From NCBI RefSeq assembly GCF_947507565.1, contig NC_089178.1:1550001-1614000 (forward strand): 64,000 bases of DNA, read 5' to 3'. Source of the DNA: Oscarella lobularis. Taxonomy: Eukaryota; Porifera; Homoscleromorpha; Homosclerophorida; Oscarellidae. A program made the position numbers and the translations under genes. Each line of letters starts with the position of its first letter. Position 1 is the first letter of the stretch. Below the pieces are notes generated by a model. It saw nothing but the letters and a program-made list of their open reading frames with translations, was not told the DNA's origin and made no database searches. Shown here in pieces: positions 1 to 11,245 of the stretch.

Positions 1-1891
1 TTCCAGCTAATGAAGAGCTTTCCAATTCAAGGTGAGTGACCCGGTCCTGAAGCAAACGATTCTCACTCCGCAGCCGCGTGTTTTCTTCGGATTCCTGCGT
101 GGCCCTTAGTCGCATTGCTTCGTACTCTCGTTCGACTCTGAATGAATATCAAAATGTGTGAAGTATAGCATTTATTGGTTATAAACCTTTTCATTTTTTT
201 GGTATTATATTTAACTTGCAGTGCTACTGCGATGAGCTGTTCTGGATTGCGTTCATGAATGGCACGCATTTCCTTTTGAAAATGCTGATAAAACAAAACA
301 TTTGTAATTAAATAATGACAATTAGATTTCTGAATATCTCGCCTTCTGCATTCCCTCCATGTCTAGCTGAAGAAGCTGGGCTTTACTGCACTCCAATAAA
401 GCAATGCCAAACTTGAACAATATTTCCATACCCTTAATAGAAAAACACTATAGTAATAATTTTTCATTCACATATTAAATCATACGTCTAAAAAGAAAAG
501 GTCCATTATTCGCAAAACCAACTGTACGGGCAAAGACGTTGCAAACATGGTCAGAAACCACGACGATGCCCACAAGGACGTATAGAATGCCTAGGAAAAT
601 AAACAATAAAATCAGAAGCACGTAAAATCCCTCTGTTTAGCTAACCTGGGCTTGGAAATGCAAATAGAGATCCGGAACAGATTCCTTTACAAAACAAAAA
701 AAGCAAAAAAGCGAATGACGCAAATAAAGATTCTCATTGGGGATAGTACAGTACTGACTTGCATAAGATGTTCAAGGAGATAAAAGCAGAGGTTGAGGTG
801 AGCCATGGACGGCGTAAAGAGAGGACGCATTCCATAGTCTTCCATCAGTTTGACAAAAACGCTAAACGCCTCTTCTTCCGGCATCTGGTGAGAAATAGAA
901 AATGCAAAGTGTCACAGACGAAGATCAATGGAAACTGACCGCCATCAAAAGCATTCCCACAATAAAGGGACTACCTTGACAATAGCCAACCTCTCTGTCA
1001 TGCAAAGAATACGCCTGCACAAAGGAACTAGAAAGAGGATTCCTCCACGGCCAAAAAAAAGACAGAAACCTTGACAACATTAAAGAGTGCCTCTTGGCCA
1101 AGGCTATTCTGCTCCTTGAAGAGATCGTGCTGCGGAAACGTGCGCGCAATATCCCGCTGTATGATTTTCTCGCAGGGTGACGACAACTGCGTTTCAAAAG
1201 AGGAAGAGAATTAGATTGTTTTAATTTCCCACGTGTTCTAAGGTTACTTCGAGCAATTCGCCATACGTCTCCTTCAACGGCGAATCGAACGACTTGCTCA
1301 ATAGTTGCCAGGCGAGACCTCGCACGGCTTCCGGTATTCCGTCTCGAACCAGTTGTCGAACGTGCTTGGGCCGTTTCTGTACGTTCTCGTCCCAATTCGC
1401 GATAACGGCGCCCCACGCAAGATAAACGTCTTCTTCTGTGGGAGGAGTCGTCGTCGTCGTCGTCGCTACCTGATGCGCGAGCGCGTGGGCGAATGAATGA
1501 AGGAACACCTCGTCTCTTCCCCACTTACGTCAACGTTCGACGACTTCCGGAAGGTGGCCGATAGGGAAGAGAGTTTCTTCGCCACTTGTTCGATCGCGTG
1601 GTTCAGCGCGCTTTTCACCTGAAAAAGGGCATCTTTTTTATTTTATTTTTATCGCTCTTTCGCGTGGGTCACTTTTGGCGGAGGCGAATGCGAGACGACG
1701 TCTTTCGCTTTTACTACGATCTTTCGGCGAGAATCTCGTTCGATTAGCCTAGAAAGAGATGCGAAAGGAAGGTGAACGCTTTTTCGTCGTTTCTCTTCCG
1801 TTCTTCTTTCTACTTACTTGTTCTGTTCCTCTAGTTTCGCCAAAAGCTCGGCATCCTCTTCGGTCATACGCTCCTTCGTAGGCTGATCCAT
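1..1891 (-). CDS. EVI5: EVI5-like Rab GTPase-activating protein (TBC domain), 5' part
   Basis: A multi-exon gene starts at an ATG at 1889-1891 (MDQPTKERMTEEDAELLAKL) and runs off the left edge. The first exon matches the EVI5 N-terminus (ELLAKLEEQN). Later exons give a TBC domain. Residues WGAVIANWDEN and LVRDGIPEAVRGLAWQLL are at about 1270-1420, and IQRDIAR, carrying the arginine finger, is near 1150. DREVGYCQGS, carrying the glutamine finger, is near 985, and MPEEEAFSVFVKLMEDYG is near 860. The last visible block (QVKYNTKKMKR, about 190-230) is the start of the post-TBC coiled coil typical of EVI5 and EVI5L, which separates it from RABGAP1. TBC proteins of this type stimulate GTP hydrolysis by Rab GTPases (Rab11/Rab35 are reported for EVI5) in endosome recycling and cytokinesis. 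The coiled-coil C-terminus lies outside the window. It shares a 233-bp spacer with WDR41 on the other strand. Confidence 0.9.
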
Positions 1892-2124
1892 TCCAGCAGG
1901 CGCTCAATTCGCTCCTAGTACGCAAAATGGATCCTTCGACTCATCGCACGAAAAGAACGTAAGGAGATACGGGCTATTGCAAAGTCCCGTAGACCTAGAC
2001 AGAATTTTTTCTATTCCCTCGTCTCACTCTTCATTTCTTAGGGCCGCGGACTCTACTGCTGCCTAGCACACTTTTTTCTCACTGCAACTCGACAAGCGCC
2101 TGTCGGGAAGCCCCCATACGCCAG
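1892..2124. promoter_or_regulatory. Shared intergenic promoter region of EVI5 and WDR41
   Basis: These 233 bp separate the start codons of two divergently transcribed genes, so both promoters and both 5' leaders must fit here or overlap. I see no TATA box or other named element with confidence. The assignment rests only on the head-to-head arrangement. Confidence 0.5.
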
Positions 2125-3444
2125 ATGGACGTAATTCACCATCCCAAAACCCGCAATAAAGACGACGACTACATCTCTATCGACTCCCAACGCCAGGAAA
2201 CTGCTAATCCCTTCACCGAAGTGCAAATCCTCGAAGGCCACAAGGACATAACGCGTCGCCTATTGAAATTAGACGGCAACCGTTTCCTCTCGACAGGCGA
2301 CGATGGTCACGTAATCATCTGGGATCCGCAAACGGGACGACGCTTGCGCACGTTCGACGCTCACCGGCGTCCAGTCACAGCGCTACTACTCGTTCCCCCT
2401 CGCTTTGGCGAGGGTCCCGCCCCCCTCTTGACCGCCTCCGCCGATCGCGAAATGCGACTGCGGAACGACGACGGAACGACTCGGAAGTTGCTCGAACATC
2501 GCGTCGCAGTCAAATGTCTTCTCGCATGCGACGACGGTTTCTATTCGGGAGGCGAGAGTTTGTGCGCCTGGAATCGCGAAGGCGAACTCGTCGACAAATT
2601 GCCGCGAGCGGCAGAAAATTCCGACATCGTCGCTCTGGTCGGCGCGAAAAACGATCGCCTGATTGCAGCGACGTCGAACAATCCTCATCTCGACGTGTAT
2701 CAGGTAGAAAAATCGCCGACTACGCGTCTGCGCGCTGTGTCAACGAAGAAACTGTACGCTCATCGCGAAGCGGTGCGATGTCTCGTCGCCGTCAACGAGA
2801 AGCTCTTCGCGTCCGGATCGCTCGACGGATCTATTCATCTGTGGTCGAGTCACACGCTCTCACACGTTCGATGTCTCAATTTCGAGGAGACGTATTCGAC
2901 TGAGACGTGGAAGATGCTTCTTTTCGAAGTCAGTCAACTGCTCGTTATCGGCGACGAGCATCTATTCGCCGCCGTCGGAAAAGGATTCCAGGTGCACAAC
3001 GTCAATCGAGCGCAGGGTGAAAGTCTGCTGGCGCAGCGACGAAACGCTCACTTGGCGACCGTGCACGGAATCGCTTATCTTCAAAGTCGACATCTTCTCG
3101 TTACGTGTTCGGAAGATGCGACTATTCGTTTGTGGAACGTCGCTCTCGATGATTTGCAGTCAAGGGGAAAGATCAGGGTTCGACGAGCGTCGTTTAGTGC
3201 CAGCGTCAAGACTCCAAGTCTCGTCGGCGAATTGGTCGGTCATTCCGGTAGCGTATTGTCCGTCGTCGACTTGTCGCCAATAGGATTTGCTTCGTGCGGT
3301 ACGGACAGTTTAGTGTTGCTATGGAAGGAGGGAAATAAGGAAGAGAAAAAGCGATTCGATGAGTTTCGAGTTGCTCGAACCGAGACGCAGTGTCGAGGCT
3401 TGAAAACGAATGACGATGCCGTATTTCATATCCAGAATGATTGA
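2125..3444 (+). CDS. WDR41: WDR41, WD40-repeat subunit of the C9orf72-SMCR8 complex; intronless
   Basis: A single open reading frame of 439 residues matches WDR41 from end to end. NPFTEVQILEGHKDI and LKLDGNRFLSTGDDGHV correspond to the vertebrate NPYTELLVLKAHHDI and LVQLDDYRFASAGDDGI blocks. LLTASADREMRL, VKCLLACDDGFYSGGESLC, GKGFQVHNVNR and LVGELVGHSGSV also line up with it in order, and the C-terminal blade carries DSLVLLWKEG. The WD repeats should form a beta-propeller. In vertebrates WDR41 anchors the C9orf72-SMCR8 GAP complex to lysosomes through PQLC2 when cationic amino acids are low. It is the only long gene here with no intron. The start codon is the first ATG in frame and leaves a short, poorly conserved leader. 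The stop lies 98 bp from the convergent TTC7 stop. Confidence 0.88.
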   Translation: MDVIHHPKTRNKDDDYISIDSQRQETANPFTEVQILEGHKDITRRLLKLDGNRFLSTGDDGHVIIWDPQTGRRLRTFDAHRRPVTALLLVPPRFGEGPAPLLTASADREMRLRNDDGTTRKLLEHRVAVKCLLACDDGFYSGGESLCAWNREGELVDKLPRAAENSDIVALVGAKNDRLIAATSNNPHLDVYQVEKSPTTRLRAVSTKKLYAHREAVRCLVAVNEKLFASGSLDGSIHLWSSHTLSHVRCLNFEETYSTETWKMLLFEVSQLLVIGDEHLFAAVGKGFQVHNVNRAQGESLLAQRRNAHLATVHGIAYLQSRHLLVTCSEDATIRLWNVALDDLQSRGKIRVRRASFSASVKTPSLVGELVGHSGSVLSVVDLSPIGFASCGTDSLVLLWKEGNKEEKKRFDEFRVARTETQCRGLKTNDDAVFHIQND

Positions 3445-3542
3445 CCTATGTACGTATCGCGCGGTTAATCCGAGTTATTTTTTTCTTCAATTTGCAGTTG
3501 CGCTCAACTTTTTTTTATAAGAAAATATTATGCCATGCGTAT

Positions 3543-6500
3543 CTAAACGGATTGTGGTAGCGTAGAAAAAGGGAGTAGCGGTGATACGGCGTCGAGCCGC
3601 AATGCCGTCAAGAAGCAGTCGGATGCACTTGCAGAATCTCCTTTGCTTTGCAAAATGACACCCAGGCCATCCCTTCATTTCAATTTATTATCTATATATA
3701 TGATTTGTGATGTATTTCGGGTTTTCGTACCAGGCTGCAGGGTTTTGAGGATGATGTAAAATTGCTTCTCGAAGATTTCTCTCCGCCAAAGCGACGTTTC
3801 CCAACTTGAGACAAACGAGTCCCTGCACAAGAAAGAATTATTTCTTTTCAATGCGCAAGCGGCCTAGTTTGATTACAAGCCAAATTAAACTTTCATCGTG
3901 TTCCGGCATCAGCGACAAAGCGCTCTCAAAGAAAACTTTTGCTTCTGCGAGCTTTCCCCTTCCCTCGCACATCAAGCCATTCTTTCAGAAATCAATCTAG
4001 CGCTACAAGAAGTGGATTACAGCTACATGCATACCTGACAAAGAACGGCCGGCGAAAGAGGATCAAGCAACCTCGCTTCGTTCAAAGACATCGCCGCATC
4101 CGTTTCTTCGTCCATTTGCAAATAACACTTGGCTGAAGAGCAGAAGTTTTATCGGCCAATAAATAACAAAAACATTTATTTCGTCCAACCTATTAAAACC
4201 CAAACGTCCGCCTGCGTAGACCACGCTTGAGCCATGCGCGGTCTCGTAACGCTCTGAGCAATAGAAACGTGAACAGATTGGGCATCAGAGGCGAGATCAT
4301 GCCGCGACGACGAAAGAGCCATGAAGGATTGAGTAGGAGACGCTGAAAAAAGGAATTCGTCAAGCACTCGTCGCGTCATGCGCTCGCTTCCTTTCCTACT
4401 TGCCGTTCTAGCGTCTCTGCCACTGAGACTGGCTAATTCAAATTGGCTCAACTCCCTCTTCTCCAGAATGACCTTATCAAGAAGGCCGGAACCTCGAACT
4501 CTAACACACAGCACTATTAGTAGAATTAGTTCCAAACTGCCGCGTTTGCCTACTCTTCGGCGTCTTCTTGATATTTCGCTTTCCACGTTTCCAGCATGAA
4601 TTTGCACGTTTTCAAAGCCTTGTGGCCGCCAAGCGCGACTTTTTCAAGACGAGCTTTCAAATACAGTAGACTAGAAAGATGCTTTTGTCCCATTAATGAC
4701 AATCGACGTCTTATTCTAAGACGAACCCAAAATTGTCAGGCCATTCATTGACGGCCACGTCGCACACTGCTAGCGCTTCGGTATACTGAAAATCAAATGT
4801 TACTCACTTTCTCTCATAATAGGACGTCGGCGTTGCTAACACCTGTTTCTGAGCAGATAAAAGAAGAGCTGTCAAACGAAGGCAGTTGGCATCAGTAGGG
4901 TTCAACTCCAATGCTTTTCTGGTCCATTTCAACGCGTCTGAAATCTAGACATCTATGAAGAAAATTCAAAAAGACGAGGTCTAACTTTACCGTTCCCATC
5001 TCTGCATGCTGCAAACCGAGGTGGTACAGCGTTTGGAAACATAATGAATCCAACTCATGTGCCCTACGGTGTAATAAATGTGATTAGGAAGATAATTCTG
5101 AAATTCTGTCACCTTTCCAATGATTTGATCGCCTGCTGTTTCAGCGTCTCGGCTTCACTTTTGATTGTCACTGCACGTAGATCTGAAAAGATTCGTCAAA
5201 CAACAAACAACTGCGTTACCTTTTGCTGCTTTCTTGAATAAGGCCACGCCTAGAATAAGATGAGCTCTGGACGCGAACTCTTCACTGCCACTTTGAGAAA
5301 TCAGCTTCGTGGCGAACTCTATACCCTCTGAAGCCTTTAGAAAATAAGAGAAGGGTTGAAATCGTTGCGTAGAAAGTATGAGGGCCTTTGACTTTGTCCA
5401 AATGATTGACGCAAAGTTTGGCAGCTTGATAAAGAACGACGGCATTGTCGCTAGCGATCGCGTGAGATTGAATCAACACAGACAAAGCCCGTTCGTACTA
5501 AATGCACCTAAATTCAGTGATCACAAAACAAAAAAATCATAACTCACTCTTCCTGCACTGATTAACGACAAAGCAAATTGAATCCAAACGTGAACGTTTT
5601 CAAACGAAAACTTCATGGCTCTATCGTAGAACTGGAAATGAATAAAAAAAAGAGCCAAGTCATTATTCAACACTAGTATCATCAGTCTACTGACTCGGGC
5701 TAAAGCGGCATACTGCTCCCTGCTACTGAGTGCTATAGTATAGAGATCATAAACCAAAGTGGCTTCAAGATGCGTCTGCTTTCGAGCTTCCACATCGCTT
5801 GGATTGAGGCTTAAGACCGCCCTCGAATGAACCTGTCAAGCTCGTTTAATATCTTGAATCGGCTGTAGATATTTACCATAGCTTCTTGAAGCATCAATAC
5901 TAAGAGGGTTTCTTCAATAGCATTACGAGGACTAAAGGGACTGAAGCACTAAATTAGGGGGAGATGAACGTGATCGTTTTCCAAGTGGACGTACGGTTCC
6001 TTCGTTCCAGACAGGCTCTGTCTCGAAGTCAGAGACAAGCGACGCGAACTTCCTCCGCGCTCCTTCGTCAAATTAGCCGGCGGCGTGTACGTTGCGTCGC
6101 ACGTTCCGCGAAGAAGCGTCTGAGCAAGAACACGAACAACGGTCTAAACGAATACAAGTAAAAAAAGTAAAAAGAACAATCTCATTCTATCTCCTTTACC
6201 AAACGAAGAGAACGATACGGACCCACTTCACCCATTTGAAGAATCGAACGCAAATGCTTGATGCACTGATGAACATTACTAGTAGAGGAGATGACAAAGA
6301 CTAAAGATCTTTCTAGTCCCACTCTCAATCGACTCATTTACCCGGCTTTGAGATAGAGTACAGGCAACTTGAGTAGTCCCAATTCTACAAGGCCACTCAA
6401 TTGCCACTGTACATCGCCTCCTCCTCCCCCTCCGCCGCCAGCACCCCCACCAACACCACTACCGACTCCAATCCAAGGCGATCCCGTCGGTTTACCACTC

Positions 6501-7182
6501 GCATCAACGTACGTCCCAACGTCCTTGACATGATCCAGGACGAGTTTACACGACTTGGCGTAAAATTCAGTGACGGTTTCTTCCGCCGCCGCCGCTTCGT
6601 CCTTTGCCTCTTGCAATAGGCCCTTGAGTAGGTGAGCCTCGGCGACGAGCAGAACGAAATGAACTTGCGGGGGCGAATTCCAAAGTGACCGCCCGTCCAA
6701 ATCGAGACCGGCGAGAATTGCTTCCGATTCGACGCGTCTCCCGAAGAGAAAAAGGAGTTTGGAGAGAAGAATCTGAGCTTCGATCACGACTTGATTCTAA
6801 ATAAAAGAAAGAAAGTAAATCGATTCCATGTCTGTTTTTGCTATCTCGCTGCTCTTTCTTTGTCCTGTTTCGATATTTCTTCCAATTTCTGCTTGGCGTC
6901 CCGAAGTGCGGCGTTTTTCGCTTCGAGGCCTTTGTTCTCTGCAAGTCCATGCTCCGCTGTGTACTGCTGAATTTGCGATTCGGCCCACACGACGTCGAAT
7001 AGTCCTGCGAATTGCACAATCGGTCCGAAGCAAGTCCCGTCGACTGGATTCTTACCACTGAGTGTGCCTTTTGGCTTTTTCTTAAGCAGTGCAAATGCCT
7101 GAGCCCATTTATGCTCGATTCGTGCCCGATCGAGATCCGATTCGAACGCGAGCGTCGCTTTGGTCCGTTTGCTCGAAGTCAT
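3543..7182 (-). CDS. TTC7: TTC7, tetratricopeptide scaffold of the PI4KA complex
   Basis: A multi-exon gene encodes a TPR protein. The start (MTSSKRTKATLAFESDL) at 7180-7182 aligns with the vertebrate TTC7 N-terminus; an in-frame ATG at 7225-7227 is possible. Diagnostic blocks are AQILLSKLLFLFGRR (about 6730-6780), THLEATLVYDLYTIAL (about 5730-5780) and RAMKFSFENVHVWIQFALSL (about 5570-5630). The C-terminal exon has ASDCFLTALRLDAVSPLLPF, matching the vertebrate ECFLTALELEASSPAVPF. That exon follows a short intron whose skipping would give an early stop at 3688. TTC7 with EFR3 and FAM126 holds PI4-kinase alpha at the plasma membrane for PI4P synthesis. A glycine run lies near 6420-6440. No GT donor is visible at the end of exon 1, so intron 1 may be GC-AG. 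Confidence 0.9.
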
Positions 7183-7204
7183 ACCTATCCGGGACTCTCT
7201 GAGG

Positions 7205-7473
7205 ATGACTGAACAAAACGGCGTCAACGGGGTCGATTTGCAGGGTAAAGCAGTTTTAGTCGGTATCCTCGATGTTATTCTATGTGTTTAGGAGTTGTCG
7301 AAGAGTATGAAGTGCTAGATAAGCAATTGGATCAGCTCAACGTCTGTCTCGACGTGCTAGAGAGCCAAAACGACGACTTGAACTCGCGGATCAGAGACAT
7401 CTTGGAAAAAATGCGCCAATCGAGAAAAGAAAGCCTGAAGGAAGAGAGCGAATCACAAGACGGCAAAAAGTAA
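7205..7473 (+). CDS. BBLN: Bublin coiled-coil protein (UPF0184 / C9orf16 family)
   Basis: Two exons, 7205-7244 and 7292-7473, join at a GT-AG intron in phase 1 to give 73 residues. The core LDKQLDQLNVCLDVLESQND followed by DLNSRIRDILEKMRQSRKE aligns with the human family core (MLDQINSCLDHLEEKNDHLHARLQELLESNRQTRLE). That family's length is about 80 residues, and a single heptad-rich coiled coil fills most of the chain. Bublin is linked to intermediate-filament organisation at apical membranes in nematodes; its role here is inferred. The ATG is only 22 bp from the TTC7 ATG on the other strand. A broken copy of exon 2 lies at 9974-10137. Confidence 0.82.
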
Positions 7474-7582
7474 CGCAGATTTTTATATTTTGTTACACAA
7501 ATTACACACGAACGCTCTACACCTCAGTTTCACATGATATTCTTTGTGCTGCCTAGCTGTCACGTGGTGCACGAAGAACGGT

Positions 7583-9512
7583 TTACCCATCAGTCAATCC
7601 TTCCGTACTGCTTGATTTCGTACGACTCATTTCTATGCTGTTCGACTTCGACTGTGTCGTCTTCACGCGACAATGGCACATGCGAAACGCTTTTGCCCAA
7701 AGTCTCCTGATGTCTTTTGTCATGAAGAAGAATCTCAGTATTCCAGCCAAAGCTAAAGTGAGAGCCAGACGGTTCAATATCATGTACATCATAGTAAAGT
7801 AGCGAGTATGCGCTCCGTGGGAACACTCTTCTTCGCCCGCATTGACTAGAACGCATTGCCAGTATCTTTCAATGTCCTTTTGGATGACGTCACTGTTGGC
7901 AAAGAGTATGGAGTAATTGATCACAAAGCACAGTCCCACGAAGATCGACAGGCCAACAAGATGCATAAAGCGCCTTTGTACGTCTTCAAGTTCTTGAACA
8001 TTTTGGCTTATTTTATTCGATTCGCCCATTATTCTTCTTCGTTCACGTTGCTAAGAAGCAAATTTGATGCAGAGAGTAACACAGGATTTAATTATCGAAC
8101 CTTTCGCCTAGTGGCAACTGCTAGCCACCCAAGTAGAAAACACATTAAAATGACGAAAATTTGAACGGGCAGAACGAACGTGTAATACTGCAAATCGACG
8201 TCACGCACGAAACACGTGAAACATATGCTGCTGAAGCTGTTGTATGCATCTTTTCCCTTAATAGCATACGGCAATGCAGCGAGCACAGCTGGAAGGCCCC
8301 AGCCTATAAGTGATTCGATGACGTGGATGAGATTGAGATGAGCAAAGAAAGAGTCGGCGAGATGTGGAAGCCCTATGATAAAGGCAACGTTCGCCGCTCC
8401 CAGAACAAACCACACTGCCGTCACCAAATAGAAGAACTGATTTAAGATAACTAGATGTAAATAGTATCAGAGAGGTGGTAACAATGTCGCTATCCTTACT
8501 GTAAACGAAAACAAAATTGCAGTTGTTCTTGGTAATTGCTTCAGCCAGATCTTTCGAGCCGCAGCACGTTGCATTGGCTCTGCCCATTACTCGGCCTATC
8601 AATTCGATGAAGCCTAAAGAACCTATTCATTATTCTGCATGAAATCACAGTGGTTCTAGTTCCGACTTGTAACTGAAACTGCGAGACACAGGTACCAGGC
8701 AATCATAATGTGAGGAAATCGTCGCCTTTAATATAACGCCTTCAATTCAATTAGACTAATGCTTGTGCGACGTCACTTACTGAGTTTCGATTACGATTAC
8801 GGTTGTAGTAGAAATGAACACTGCTAAAACAGAGAGAACGACGTTCGTATAAAACAAGATTTCGTCTGCTGTCTCTTCCGACGGAGTAAGCCAATTCCAC
8901 CGAGAACAGGACATGAAGCAGCATCCATTGCTTGGATCGTAGGAGGCGTCCGCGTGGCAGTCGTTCTTAGCTATACAAATATCACAAGAGCTGCATTAGT
9001 TAATGCTTCTAGTCACACAACTGCATAGTTAATGCTTCGAGTCATTAGTTAAATTAGAGACAACACCTTGAGCCGGAGGCGATAGCAAGAGTGGAAGAAG
9101 AGGAGCGAGCTCTGCAGTCGTCGCGTTTATAGTGACGACATCTTTGGGGGGCCACTGAGACACTGGCACCCCTAAACGTTTCATAATTCGGTAAAGAATC
9201 TGAGGCCGAACAGATAGAGTTCGGGGAAGGAGCGCAAACGCCGACCCTAGGTCAATTCCTGAGTCAGGAGAAAACTTGAGGTATCGCAGTAGGTCAGAGA
9301 GAGAAACGGTAAAGTGACACGTAGAATTTATCTACAAAACATTGAAAGCTACTGGTAGAACGCGACTCACTCTCATCGCTCGCTTATAGTGAGCTCACCA
9401 ACATCGTTTCATTCAGTTCCGTACCTGTGAAAAAGACCACAGTCGGGACGACTGCGACAGTCGCAAGAAAAACTGCAAGTCCAGTTATCAGAAGACCGAC
9501 AAAAAGACTCAT
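7583..9512 (-). CDS. Class F-like (Frizzled/Smoothened-like, no CRD) receptor, copy 1
   Basis: A multi-exon receptor gene. Exon 1 (from the ATG at 9510-9512) is a hydrophobic signal or anchor segment. Exon 2 encodes an extracellular segment of about 90 residues. Exon 3 has a CHADASYDPSNGCCFMSC cysteine cluster just before the first helix. The next exon begins RRFPHIMIAWYLC, resembling the RFRYPERPIIFLSGCY block of Frizzleds. The exon at about 8092-8427 holds helices 3-5, including the turn IGWGLPAVLAALPYAIKGKDA. The last exon (7583 to about 8050) holds helices 6-7 and an ECL3 with two cysteines, and ends in a basic serine-rich tail after TKDIRRLWAKAF. I see no ten-cysteine Frizzled domain. 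The class F assignment rests on pattern and order of motifs; the ligand is unknown. Confidence 0.65.
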
Positions 9513-9973
9513 AGCGCCGAGAGACTGGTACGCAACGGTCCGGACCGTATGTGCGCAGAAACGCTCACCGCGTACTGCTTATCGTCTGCCCGGAGCGGGC
9601 CACCCGGAGCTGACATAACTCGATTAGTTATAACCACATTGCGCTGGGTTCGCTTTTTCCTATCAGAGACGAACGCTAATTATATTTCCAAAACAAGAAG
9701 CTTGGTTATTTCTCCAAGTTTCCGGTCCGCGGGCGTTTCCTTTTGAGACATGGCTGGTACGAAATGACTTGAAAGCAATATCTCAGACTCGCTAATCATG
9801 TAAAACTAATTCAATGAACCTATAAAATGAATCATACTTTGTCTCAGTTGAGCACCAAGAGTTATTGACACTGTTAATCCAATCTTTTCCGCCTGAGACA
9901 ATGATATGAGCAGATCCGTTTTGATTCTCCACGCAATGAAGAGTGTATATATATATATATATACATGTATATA
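9513..9973. other. Upstream flank of receptor copy 1
   Basis: No coding region recognised. The stretch presumably holds the 5' flank of receptor copy 1. A short TA dinucleotide run lies at about 9946-9976. Confidence 0.5.
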
Positions 9974-11245
9974 CATGAATAAGCAATTAGATTAGCTCAA
10001 CGTCTGTCTCGACGTGCTAGAGAGCCAAAACGACGACTTGAATTCCGGATAAGAGACGCCTTGCATGGGAAAAAATGCGCCAATCGGGAAAAGAAAACCT
10101 GAAGGAAGAGAGCGAATCCCTAGACAGCAAAAAGTAACGTAAATTTTTATATAGTTTTGTTACACAAATTGCTACACGAACGTTCTTGCTATATACCTCA
10201 GTTAAATTCATATGGTATTCTTTGTGCTGTCTAGCTGCACGTGCAAGACGGTCACCCATCAATCAATCCTTCCGCGCTGCCTGATTTAGTACGATTCATT
10301 TCTAATGCTGTTCGACTTCGATGCGTCGTCTTCACGCGACAATGGCACAAGCGAAGCGCTTCTGTCCAAAGTCTCCTGATGTCTTTTGTCATGAAGGAGA
10401 ATCTCAGTAAGCTAAAGTGAGAGCCAGACGGTTCTGTCACCAGAAAAGTGGTCCGCCCGAAAAGTGGTCCCCCCGGACGGCTTTTCTTGCCTTCGAAAAG
10501 TGGTCCGGCCTACCAAAAAGTGGTCCGGGCTCGAATTTGCTCATACGCGTACTCTTCGCGATGTAGATCGACGACAAAATACGCGAGTGCACTGCTCGTG
10601 CGCATCTACTCCCTCCCCTTCGCAACGCGTGTACGATCTTTTTCTATGCAAGGCTTCCGTGCGGAGAAGCTAGGTAGGACCACTTTTCTTTGAGCAAAGA
10701 AAAGTGGTCCGGACCTCCAAATACGTAGCAGAGAGTCTTGTGCATGCTCCAAATAATTAGGGGGGTGCTGATACAAACGTCTCAATAAGGCAAAATAAAC
10801 TGACGTCGACAAATACGGGTAAGATCACTTTTTTGCCCCCGGACCACTTTTTTTTCCCCCGGACCACTTTTCGGGCATAAAAAGTGGTCCCGGACCACTT
10901 TTTCTAGCATTAAAAGTGGTCCCGGACCACTTTTTATGCCCGAAAAAGTGGTCCGGGACCAAGAAAAAGTGGCCCCGGACCACTTTTCTGGCCGGACCAC
11001 TTTTTTCATGACAGTTCAATATCATATACATCATAGTAAAGTAGCGAGTCGGAGTATGCGCTCCGTGGGAACACTTTTCTTCGCCCGCATTGACCAGAAC
11101 GCATTGCCAGTACCTTCACGGATCTTTTTTTTCAACATTTCGGTTTACTTTATTCGATTCACCCATTATTCTTCTTCGTTCACGTTGCTAGTATAACGAA
11201 CGTGTTTCTACTGCAAATCGGCGTCATGCGCGAAACACGTCGATA
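9974..11245. pseudogene. Decayed segmental duplicate of BBLN exon 2 plus receptor-1 C-terminus
   Basis: From 9974 the sequence repeats 7316-8219 with many substitutions and deletions. 9978-10137 copies BBLN exon 2 and its stop region. 10250-10434 and 11014-11115 copy the receptor last exon (minus strand). 11133-11245 copies the exon start and part of the preceding exon after large deletions. The BBLN copy has in-frame stops (TTAGATTAGCTC, GGATAAGAG), and the receptor copy lacks about 20 bp within helix 7. An unrelated element (10435-11013) splits the receptor part. The copy is therefore non-functional and older than that insertion. Confidence 0.85.
10435..11013. mobile_element. 579-bp DNA transposon-like element with TGTCA ends and AAAGTGGTCC repeats
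   Basis: Comparing the pseudogene with its parent (7756-7806) shows an exact insertion, because the parent reads GACGGTTCAATATC without a break. The insert is flanked by GTTC on both sides (10431-10434 and 11014-11017), a 4-bp target duplication. Its ends are inverted: TGTCACCAGAAAAGTGGTCC on the left, and TGTCATGAAAAAAGTGGTCC on the reverse complement of the right. The interior carries more than a dozen direct and inverted copies of AAAGTGGTCC(GG), several as perfect hairpins. No transposase is seen, so it is non-autonomous. TGTNR termini with a 4-bp duplication fit Ginger-like elements, but the family assignment is tentative. Confidence 0.8.

Noticed and set aside
3678-3700. Early stop of TTC7 at 3688
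   Set aside because: It appears only if the last intron is retained. Splicing to GGATGGCCTGGG restores the conserved TTC7 C-terminus down to 3543.
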